Assembly: GCA_039619475.1 (NCBI GenBank)
Contig: CM077116.1
Coordinates: 248,009,440-248,073,439 of the forward strand
Source of the DNA: Icerya purchasi
Taxonomy: Eukaryota; Arthropoda; Insecta; Hemiptera; Monophlebidae
Direction: 5' to 3'
DNA length: 64,000 nt
In this document: piece by piece, positions 53,906-64,000 of the stretch
Numbering within the stretch: the first letter of the stretch is position 1
How the letters are laid out: each line of letters begins with the position of its first letter
The notes under the pieces: generated by a model
The model's input: only the letters and a program-made list of their open reading frames with translations
What the model was told of the DNA's origin: nothing
Databases searched by the model: none
Translations under genes and position numbers: made by a program

Positions 53906-55029
53906 TGGCCTTCAATTTTAAAATTTTGTCGGTTTTCTAATTTTTTTATGATCTGACGAAGAAAATACGTCGACTAAAAAAAAAAATAACTCTCTAACTA
54001 CTATAGAACGATTTTTTTCTTGCAACTTTATATAATAGATATATATATGTATATTTTTGTATATATTTTTTTTTCCCCTGGCTTGGTAATTAAACTGTGT
54101 GTCCACTTTCAACACAGTGGAGTATAAGACAAAAACGAAAAAAAAAAATAGATAATAAAAAAAAACAAACGAGAAAATATAACTCTATAATACTACGATC
54201 GATCCAAACCAGAATGTTGTGCGATCGACTATTGAACCTGAAAAATATGAAATAACTCTTCACAAAAACGCAAAATATCATATTTTTCTCTTATTTACGA
54301 GTTTGTTGAGTTCATCGGGTAAAATTCTTTTTAATTTTTTCATCGATCTTTCGTCACGAATAAATTGTATCGAGCGTTTTCAGTCTTCCAACAAAACTTC
54401 AAGTCCTCATGCGAGAGAGGGACTGGTTAAATTTAAATTAGGTACTTTCGGTCAGGTAGGTAAAGAAAGCTAGAAAATAAAACTCGTTAGGCGTTGGCTA
54501 ACTCTAAATTAATGTCCATCTTTGTGTAGCGCTGGAGATGGTTGGAGTTTCCAGAAAAGCTCAAAGAAAAATCTAGATGAATTTTTCTTTAAAAAAGAAG
54601 TAACTATAAAATCTCATTTTTGTTTTTTCCGTTTCTTGGCCTAATTAAGGAAATTTCCGTGATTTATTAATGCTTCCGTTTTGTCTATTAATTTATTTTG
54701 GTTGTCAGACATATTTAAATTCCAAAAGAGCAGTTGTTTGATAATCTCATGTTCGACGGTTTTTTTTTTTTTTTACCGTCACTCGTCAGCTTAACCACTT
54801 CGTATACTGTTATATTGCGATACTTTATCAAATATATTTCACGTTTGTGAATGTTTTAAATAGAATTTTAGTATCTTCGATAAATAAAAATAACAGTAAA
54901 ACTCTCTATTCTCTTGGTATTGGAACACACCAAAAAAAAAAATACTTACGATATTATTGTATTAAATTTTACTCACGTAATTCTTGTATAATTTTACAAA
55001 TAATGTGTTTTTTTTCTTTTTACTTTCAG
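53906..55029. other. Intergenic or intronic, nothing recognised
   Basis: AT-rich with homopolymer runs. It precedes the candidate coding exon at 55030. Confidence 0.45.
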
Positions 55030-55189
55030 ACACTCAAAAACAGTAGATTTGCGGTTCGTTTCAGCGGAACGTGTGGAACCTTTTTTGATTTGCAAAATGG
55101 CGCATGATGACGTGCAATCAAATAGAATTAAAAATTTGATCAATTATCCAATTATCCGTAACACTGGAACTACTGGAGGAAGCATCGAG
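55030..55189 (+). CDS. Candidate 5' coding exon of a host gene
   Basis: A pyrimidine-rich tract and AG end at 55029. An ATG at 55097 in good context (CAAAATGG) opens 31 codons, MAHDDVQSNRIKNLINYPII then RNTGTTGGSIE, directly followed by a GTAATT donor at 55190 in phase 0. The composition is protein-like and unlike the surrounding AT-rich filler. I do not recognise the protein and no downstream exon is identified in the remaining 9 kb, so this is tentative. Confidence 0.4.
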
Positions 55190-57435
55190 GTAATTAATTG
55201 TTCTCAGTTGGCCTCGTAGTTTATAAAAATGCTTCCTCAGTATTCTATTTGCTGCATGCATAAACCGCATGCGCTAATTCTGTTCAACGGTATCCTGCTT
55301 AGATTGTGGGTTAACAATAAATTGCTCAAATAAATAAAAAAAAAAAACAAAACAAATACGGAGCCATTTCACACTCCTCTGCATACTTAACTATTGTTCT
55401 TGAGAAAAGTTTAAAATCTTCTCACGAAAATACCAAGTCGGAAATTAACGAAAAATTAACGACACACACACATGTGTAATCTCTTTCAGTACTCGTTTCG
55501 CCGAATGTGTGGGAACGCAGAAGTGTGTGGACTCTAGTATGAAATGATAATTATGATAATGCTGGTGTTTTCGTTCCCGCTTCCATGTTCTTAAAATATT
55601 TCCCACTTCCTGCAAAATGCTGCATGTTATTCAATATTCTCTCATCGTTATTTCTTGCAATAATTGTTGATATATTAAGGTGTCCCGAATTATTCTCCCT
55701 GTTCGCAGTTCAGTTGATTTTTTCATATCCCCTAAGAATGGACTTTGCCGATAATATTCGTGTTGATATATATATATATATGTGTATGTGTGTATTTTGA
55801 AAAAATAGAAACAAACAGTGAACGGGCCCTTAACAAAAGTCGGTCAAAACTGATGGCAATAGATAATTTTATTCATACATGATTGAATTATATATTGAGA
55901 GGTAATGCTTGGCCAAAAATAGTTTAATTTTTATGGGCATCGTCGGAAACTGAAATCTGGTTACATTTTTGATGACAGAAATAATCTACAGTCACGTTAT
56001 TACACGCGAAGTGTAGGTGGTTACAATTTGTTTTTTTGCTCCTAGTGTTGTTTGTAAATTTTTCAGAGTAACATTAGATTTAACGGTAAAAAAACTCGAA
56101 AAATATGGAAATATGTAAGAATTTTTCAAAACTAATAAACCCTACGAAACTTAAGAAATAGTTAGGTAGGAACGTTTCCGTGACTATCTCATCTTTAGCC
56201 GAAGAACGTGAAAATGTAACAGATTTTTAAAAGCCGTGCTTTAAGTTAGGCCTGAAGAGAAAATTTGATTGTTTCCTATCCAGTAGTTTCTCGTGTGTTA
56301 GGGTATGCGGTCAATTTTTGGGCACAGTTGATAAAACTTTGATCATCTCTACTTTCGCCGGATCCGCTTGCGTTTTTAATTGAAGCTTGCGTTTTTAATT
56401 GAAGCTTGCTACCTGATCTTTGGATACATTATATACAATTTACGATTATTATATTTTAATAAAAATGATTCAAGATTATCAGGACAATTAATATACTTGA
56501 TACGGTCATGCCATGTGTTTAAAATCAGTTTTTTCATCGGTTTACGTATAGTGAAAATAATGAGGATGATTGTTTTAACGCCATAATAGATAAACGCCTC
56601 GTTCGGAATTTTTTAGCTGAAACATTGAATGATACAAGTTTATTTGTTGGTAATTTCTAACTCAGCGTGTGTTATAACAGTTTTGGTTGCTTATTACATT
56701 TGTTCCGGTATTTTTAAAGAAATAGTTCTGTTATTTGGAAGCATTTCTGGGAACCGTCGCGCCTACTGGGAAACCGACGATTATACTGAAGGGGTCGTCT
56801 TCTCGTTCTTTCAATGCTATAAAGTAATTTGGAATGACATATGAGAACATTATTCCTTGTTCGTGTCTTTATTTCTTGTTAATTTTAATTTTTTTTAGCT
56901 TAAAGGCTCTTGAACGCACTGTATGTGTTTATGATGGTGTAAAGTGAAAAATTCTCTGATTATAGTCGCTGCTGAGTAACGATTTATTTGACTGGGTAAA
57001 TACCAGTTCAAGAAAAGTTCCGGTTTGCATATTGACACCTGTATCTGGTTGTAGATTTATTTGAGAGTTTTTGTGCAAAGATTAATGAAACGGTATCACC
57101 TTAATTACTGCTGTAGTCGTTTAGTATCGCCGCAAACTGACAGCACCGATCGATATATACAAACAAGGTGTGTGTATGATTATTAACAATCTTGGTATAA
57201 ATCTTCTTTATTTTTTATTTTTTTTTTTTTTTCACGTATATTTCAGTACAATCTTATTACAGTAAATAAATTGGCGCTACTCGGTTTTACAACTTAACCT
57301 AACTAATTTGTGACATGAACAGAGTAAAAATTATGTACAATTACATAACTCCTAACGTATGGGTATATAAATAATCATATGCGCATATAAATACCCATAC
57401 GCACGCACACCAAGTATGTGCACATAACCACCAGT

Positions 57436-57468
<33 letters not shown>

Positions 57469-57499
57469 GCATACAGAATAAATTAGTTAACCAGCTCGT
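55190..57499. other. Intergenic or intronic, simple repeats only
   Basis: Contains TA/TG microsatellites at about 55768-55790 and 57437-57470. A 20-bp direct duplication (TTGCGTTTTTAATTGAAGC) lies at 56367-56407. No gene is recognised. Confidence 0.45.
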
Positions 57500-58160
57500 A
57501 TTTAAGGCGCCTTAAGTCATCACCAGGAAGTAGCAGCTCTGAGTCCTCTAGATTCGGGTGATTGTGAACTCGATTTTTGTGACAGCTTATGATTTAGTCG
57601 ATCCATGGAATCTTTAAATCCGAATGTATAAACGTATATCTTCGTTGCGTAAGTACCAGAAAGCTCATGCTTCGGAGACACTTGTTTTGAGCGTGCTGAA
57701 TAATCAATCGATTGGATTTCTTTGTAAAGCCCCAGAATTGAATAACACACATCAATATCGGTTTGATGATTTGGCAATAAATTATACGTTTATTAGACAC
57801 AGATTAAGCTCGGAGTAACGCCCAATCAATCAATAAATCTGTCTTAATTTATGCAGAATTTGTTCGTTTTTTCCTTCTTGACACGCGTTCTCCAATTCAG
57901 TCCCGAATTTAAATGCATACCCGGGGGTATTTAGCGGAGTCCGATCTCGGAATAGGAAGGCGATCAAGGTACATGGGGAAGGGATTTACGAAATGTGAAC
58001 ATAACGTGCACCGATTTTTTTTTTGATTAACCCTGATTTTAAAATTGCATGTCCATTTGATAACTTTTTCTGCTGCACATTGCAAGTTAGTCGTAGCCAA
58101 TTCTGATGAGTAACCAACTGACAAGATAGCCGTACCATCTGCAAAGGTCGCAATCATCGT
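57500..58160 (-). pseudogene. Jockey-like LINE reverse transcriptase relic
   Basis: On the minus strand, 57909-58157 reads MIATFADGTAILSVGYSS (motif C, with Gly replacing the second Asp), AAEKVIKWTCNFKIRVNQKK and NPFPMYLDRLPIPRSDSAKY. Then 57594-57800 reads QIIKPILMCVIQFWGFTKKS. Frames shift between the pieces. The catalytic FADD is FADG, so it is dead. Confidence 0.75.
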
Positions 58161-58759
58161 CTTGACTGTTGTTGCAATAAATCTTAAATAAGTACTAAAT
58201 ATGTACGTAAAAGCTTAGCCTAAGGGCTAGTTTTTATTGATTAAAACTAAGAAAATAACAATTCAATGAGATATTTAGGTTTACACCGCTTAAGCCTACA
58301 TGATATGGACTCGTCATCCAGCTGCTGTTGAACTTTTGCATTCCTGACTTTGCGCAATCGTTGCTGCTGCGTCCTTGCAAACTCTCCGAGATATCCTACA
58401 CCGATTTCAAATTTAAATCACGATGCAATTCATTCCTTTTAAACCTTCCTACGACTACTAATTTTAGCGCATCAACATAATTCGATACCGTAAGTCCTGC
58501 CGGGTTTAATAATAACTTTAAAAATTAGCTACTTGGGTGGTGTACACTCAACTTGGGATGTCACCCTATTAATCGGTATAGAGTTGCCCTACCTTTGTGT
58601 TTATCTGCTCTTTTTTCCTTTTGATATGTGGCTGCCAAGTTATTCTAGCAGATGCCTAGGTAGTATTTGGCTGAGCCAGATATTAGTTTCCATATGTATA
58701 ATGTTGCTAATACACAGACATCAAGATGAATTTGACGTAAAAAGTCGCGTAAACCGGGT

Positions 58760-58990
58760 TTGCTTCATTTAATTTACTCTTTCATATCCCGATTCACAGA
58801 GAAATTTTATCTAATTGTTTCAGTTTACATGTTGCCTACCGCAATAACTGCAATATCATCGGCAAACATGGCGAAGGTTGTATTGTCTGCGCTCGGAATG
58901 TCTGCTGTAAAAAGAAGAAACCAAGGGGGCACTCCTTTTATGCACAGCTACTTGTACGAGTATATTATAAAATTTAGATTTCGAATTTTC
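58760..58990 (-). pseudogene. Second LINE reverse transcriptase fragment
   Basis: On the minus strand the sense is GVPPWFLLFTADIPSADNTT then FAMFADDIAVIAVGN, i.e. motifs B to C of a jockey-like reverse transcriptase, with FADD retained. Stops follow. The overlapping plus-strand frame 58760-59032 is its shadow. It probably belongs to the same family as 57500-58160. The DNA between them (58161-58759) is too decayed to assign. Confidence 0.65.
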
Positions 58991-61900
58991 ATTTACAACA
59001 CGAAACTGCCTATACATAACTGCAGCAGATAAGTGTAATTAACTGGTAATTGATTAAGTTTCGGCCAAAGTTCACTTTTCGTTCGCAATCGACCTCCTAG
59101 GCCACAACATCGAGAAATATTACCGAGCGATATTTTTCATCGTCTAAAGTACTGAAAATTGTTAGGCATCATCTGCTGGATGGTCGAAAACCCGAATTTC
59201 TCCTGTCGTATTTTATAAATAGTTTAAGCCCCATTAAAAACAACTTTTAAAATAATTCCGAAATTAAATATTAGTCAATAAGGCGATCTTCCGGCTTATT
59301 GGCGTATTGCTCAGCGTGGTAATTTTTGCGAATTTAAAACTTAAGCGATATATGCCGAAGACATAGGCAATTAAACAGGTTTCGGCAAAACTATTCCTTT
59401 TGCGCGAGAATTCACGCAAAAGAAATCATATCGAATCCCGGTGATTTGTTAAAGTTGATTTTTGCACCGATGCAATGTAATTCGAAAGATTACACATTTT
59501 GTAAAGATCGCAGATGCAAACAAATTATTTTTACCATCGGACATATTTGAATTTCCTAAGTGTGCGACTACTATTTATATACCATCAAAACTAATACAAC
59601 TGTACCGATTTTTACACGTAAGTTGTAGAAATAAAAAAAAAAAAAAATTTAAAACATGAAAATTGTAACCGTATTTGATATTGTAACATCTTCTTTTATG
59701 TTTTAATCGCTTTGTTGATAAGACTTTGATTCTTAATAATTTATTAAATATTTTCAGTAGCGGTTTATTTTTTGGTAATTGTTTTATTTGATAATAAGGA
59801 TTTTTTCGAAGACGACGTAGGAGAGTGTGTATCCTTTTGTGTTTTTTCTTCGTTATAATTTTTACGCGTGAAAACCCTGTTTCCACATTAACAAGTTTTC
59901 ATACGAAATCAAATAAACCAAATTAACATGAACTGTAGAAAAATTTAACCAAACGGCTTAGAATTGTATACATAACTGTGAGACAATACGCGACAAATTT
60001 AGTGTAGTATATGTTACGCTGCTTGTAAATGTCATAATTGTAATTCAAGTAATTAGGAAAAAAATTCTAATTAGTGCGTGGTAGAAAAAAATAAAAAAAA
60101 TAAAAAACGTCTAAAAAGCGGTAAAATGCGTACCAAATTAAAAATGGTAAAAAGGAATCAACTTGAATTATTCGACCATCAGATCAATTTCCTTTTTTTT
60201 GTTGACGCGTCAACTAATTAATTCAGTGCAAATAAAATTTTTTTACACTTTCAGTGTGCAGTAGACGAATTCGAACCAAACCCGGCAATAGATGGAGATC
60301 AGCCTTTTTACCTAAAATGACCAAAATGAAATAGGTAACATCATTTATCTTTATAGTAAAAGAACGCAAGTAAACACGTATTTGATTGTGAATAAGCCGC
60401 GATCGTCGTATTTTCTAAAATTTCTTCGTAACTTTAAGATTTTAATCAAAAGAGAATCGGATTCTCTTCGGATAACTCCGCGAGCCAATTAACTACAGCA
60501 GAAAATTTAACCGATCTAATTAAAATAAATAATCGAGAATTAACGTGATTAGCTTAAAACTGTAGGAGCTTAAAGAAATTAATCGCGTAAACGTGAAAAG
60601 AATAATCTTGCGACGAATGTTGGCGCATGGTAGAACGATCGATGCTGCATATGTGTAGGTCAAGAGGACGACGGAAAAGGGCATTCGAGAGATAAAGTCG
60701 CGATAGGTATTATTAGAAAAAATAAATAGGCATAGTCTTGGCGGTTGAAAAATAAGTTTATCAACATTCTGATGAAACCCGATGAAAAACGTGCTGCTCC
60801 GGAGTGACTGGAGAAGCGCTGGAAGGATACAGTTGCAAGATTCAAGTTGGTGCGCTACTTAAAATAGTTAGGCGACACTTTAATGCGGCAATTTCTTTAC
60901 CACTTGCGAACAGGGCAGGTGCGATATGGAAAAAAAAAACGTATATCTTATTAGTAGCGAATGAGGAATTCGGTGATGGATAGGCGCTTGATGTTGTTTT
61001 CATTGCAAACTATTAGCAGTTTCGAGATGTGTTCGGTGTTTGCGTGTGTTTTTTAAATTTATTTTCGTTGCGTTGGAATCGTTTAGGCGCATTTCTACCG
61101 GTGGAATAATCGTTGCGATTACTTTCTTCGTCGTCCGTATAGGAGCAGTAAAACTAGCAGATAGAAATCTGCACGCATGTTACACATATTTTCTTTTCGA
61201 TAGCAGGAGGCGCCCTCCGTAATAGACGACAATGTGGGAATCATCTTCGCGACCGACGCAACAAGAAAACAATTCCCACCTCTTCGGCGCGGCGGTAAAT
61301 CATGTCCCACTTTCTCTCTAAATATCAACATTTTAGGATATACATATATGTATTATTACAGTTCACCTACCGTCGTCTAACTCATTGTTCGCATCGTGTT
61401 TCTGTATCAAGGTTAAGCACATGTGCGAATAACATAAACGTGTGCATTTTTCACGCACGACAACGACGCGCCATGCAGTGTACTGCCATAAAACGGAAGA
61501 GAAATGAATTATAGTACTACAACTGTTGTCCTAGTGGAGTCATTGACATTATTAAAAGCCGAGAAGAACATTTTTATTAATTTTCAAAGATGAAATATAC
61601 GTCTGACTTTCAAAAAGAGCAACTTACACACGTTTGACGAGTATGTTTTATTCGTTTACTTTTTTGTGTTGGTTCATAAAACTGTGACCATGCGGACCGA
61701 TTTTAATGATTCTCTTTGTTTATTCGAAAGGCTATTACCGGGGTCAGCTATGGTCTTGCGTACCGAGAAGTACCGGGTAATGATAACTGGCTGCAGCCAT
61801 CGAATGAAACATAAAAAAGGGGGTTCTTTTTTTTGTGGAACTACAAATACTTCGCGCACAATAGTTTCTTTTAGAATTATTTTATCCGTGTCCCAGCTGA

Positions 61901-64000
61901 CTAATATTCTAGTAAGTGGTTACTCTGCGACACCGCCTAACGGTATACTGCCAGGCGTAGTCTGTAAATAACCTTTGCCGGGCGTATAGCGTCGAGGTTT
62001 TTTTTGTTTTGTTCGATAGGCGCCTTTGGAATATAGGAAAACTACGAATTCCTAAAATGTTGAAATTAAAGGGAATGCAAGTGACTCGAAATATTATCAA
62101 TGTTTTAATATTAAGAATGTAGTTTCGAATAAAGCGAACGAATTTTTAATTTACTCCCGTAGTGATCTTAACATTACCCTGTGTAACATTGACCATTTGA
62201 ACTGATTGGAATGAACCTCTTTTTGTTTACCATCAATATGGTGGTCCCACATGAGTATACTTTTTTTGCTTAATTTAACCGGACAAAGATTAGCGAAAAA
62301 ATATTCGTTAGAATACAGGGAAAATCTGAAGGGACGACGTGGTGCAAGTAACTTAAAGAATTACTAATGTCAGTTTATACAAGTGTAGATTCAAAAGATA
62401 AATGTGACATTACTGACGGAAATGCAATGTTTGAACGTTAATCTTAAACCAATAATTAGAAAACAGAGAAAATAGCAGAGTTTTTGATCGGTTCATCCGA
62501 ATTATACAACATCATCCCCATAATAATTTACATTAAAAATTGTGAAATAAAATTGTTAAAAAGAAGAATTCCTTCAAAAATGTAAAAAAACGGCGTTATA
62601 AAAAGTAATTATTCGATCGATAAAAGTGAATTCAGAATAGCATACTTTAAGGGGGGATATTACGATTATTTTTAATTAACATACTTATTAAAGTCAACGT
62701 CAAATTTGCAACGATTAAAAAACGATTTAACGGGTACAACAATTCTAAAAGCCGAGTATTGAAAATTTCAGAAATATTTAATTGCAATTTAATTATACTC
62801 ATTTAATACGGTTTCTAATTATTATTTTGCAATTTGAGTTTAGCGAAACTCTTAATAAGTATTAATGTTGTTTAAGAATAATCGTGATATCCCCTTAAAA
62901 TATATCGCTAAGAATTATCTTTTATCGAGTAATTAATTTTTTACTTTTTAATGTACTCTTATTAAATTTGTAGAGTAAATTTTTAAGTTGATATGTTCTA
63001 TTTCTAAAGTAAAATATATATATATATATTTTATTTCACAATTTTTAATACGGTTAGGTCTAATCAAAAATACGCTGTTATATTATTAAGTTCTTTGTAA
63101 CATTTAAAGACTATTCAATAATTTGCTCGTAATATAAGAATTCTCACTATTTCGCATGAAACGTAATATAATGGGAGGAAGCACTTTTCAAAACTGGTTC
63201 AATTGTTTACGATAGTTAGATTTTATTCGCGTTTAGAGGCATTATCTCGCGATAATATCCCGTCTCCTCTTCTCCCAAGAAAGCAGACTAATTCGCCATC
63301 TCAAAGCTGACTGGTGTGTACGTACACCGACCACCACGACTTCGCAGTCCTGTAATCACGAGCATTCATCATCTCCTTCGGTAAGTAAGATAGTAAATTA
63401 TAGGTTATAGGTAAGCCGTGCACAAACCAAAACACAACTCTACACACCGTTCTAACATATCACACAAAACCTACCCCCATCTAACGATCTTAACATAGTT
63501 TTGATACTAATGATATTATTGTTTTGTAAATAGCGATTCAGTTCTCTGCCCTTTTAAACAATGGTAACACAAATAATTTCATCGACAGAATAAAAAACAA
63601 ACAAAACAAACTTTTGCCGAGAGAATTAAATCAATTAGAAAGGTCACCTCATTAACTAATTTTAGTTGCCCATCCTGAGGGTGCTGTAATGTTATATGCT
63701 TGATTTAAAAGCCCCTCAGGGATGCCAGTCATAAGATCCTTTAGAATTCGTGGATTTTCATTTATTTTATGTTTAATTTATTATTATTAAATTACATTTA
63801 TGTTTTATTTTAAACGATATATATTTTTGATTAAATTCCTACACCTATTTTTCGTAAACGGCCGACGACCGCTGAATATATACGTATCCGAAAATGGCGA
63901 CGACGATTAATGAAATAGATATAACTTGTACGTGTAACACTCGGCTGTGATTATTGGATGGTCGTTGATCGTTTGTTGGCAGTCGGGCGTTCGTTGATGG
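58991..64000. other. Gene-free right end of the window
   Basis: No element, RNA gene or convincing exon is seen. A CpG-richer stretch at 63270-63370 ends TTCGGTAAGTAAG, which could be an untranslated exon with a splice donor. Near the window end, an ATG at 63894 (ATGGCGACGACG) opens only 18 codons. These hints of a promoter or 5' exon are weak. Confidence 0.35.

Noticed and set aside
58760..59032. 90-codon plus-strand frame
   Set aside because: It is the antisense of a reverse transcriptase fragment with a FADD motif on the minus strand.
61119..61331. 70-codon minus-strand frame with a hydrophobic C-terminal stretch
   Set aside because: No homology or splice context is recognised. The hydrophobic segment alone does not support a gene.

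Overview
The window looks like AT-rich nuclear DNA of an insect. Introns have GT-AG borders, poly(A)-tailed non-LTR retrotransposons are common, and there is a hAT, a Helitron, a Tc1-like element and an insect-style Maverick/Polinton. Hymenoptera is my best guess from the style of the LINE ORF1 and Polinton proteins, but the sequence does not prove it.

The centre of the window is a four-level nest of mobile elements. An old jockey-like LINE relic (8500-8907 and 37704-38260) is split by a hAT transposon (8908-37703, 8-bp target duplication CTGGAAAG). The hAT transposase gene is split by a 5'-truncated LINE with an RNase H domain (11772-37182, candidate 8-bp duplication AAGCAGAA). That LINE's ORF2 is split by a 20.5-kb Maverick/Polinton (14129-34652, 6-bp duplication CGTATC). 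The outer elements are broken by stops and frameshifts. The Polinton is nearly intact, so it is probably the youngest insertion.

The Polinton has inverted repeats of 760 and 792 bp, which differ in length by exactly one 32-bp subterminal repeat unit. A compact leftward cluster encodes a coiled-coil fibre-like protein, a chromodomain integrase, a conserved unknown protein and a packaging ATPase. A divergent promoter separates it from a rightward morphogenesis cluster: a PLA2-domain/basic minor virion protein, an adenain-like protease without an ATG, a penton-like minor capsid protein, a 52-residue protein, the double-jelly-roll major capsid protein, and an unknown protein that may have a DEDD-nuclease-like fold. 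A broken F-box gene and a full-length 1203-residue protein-primed DNA polymerase B lie leftward beyond this. A 5.4-kb AT-rich arm with no convincing gene, carrying diverged tandem repeats, completes the element. Integration, replication, packaging, maturation and capsid functions are therefore all represented.

Left of the nest (1-8500) are the last three visible exons of a host coiled-coil gene on the + strand, with intronic repeats. Right of it (38-64 kb) is intergenic or intronic host DNA dense with decayed elements: a second hAT relic, a 600-bp foldback MITE, a tRNA-related SINE candidate, two copies of one antisense LINE family, a 1.54-kb Helitron with a broken helicase, jockey relics, a Tc1-like relic and tandem repeats. 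One plausible 5' coding exon of a host gene lies at 55030-55189. The last 5 kb shows nothing I can name.
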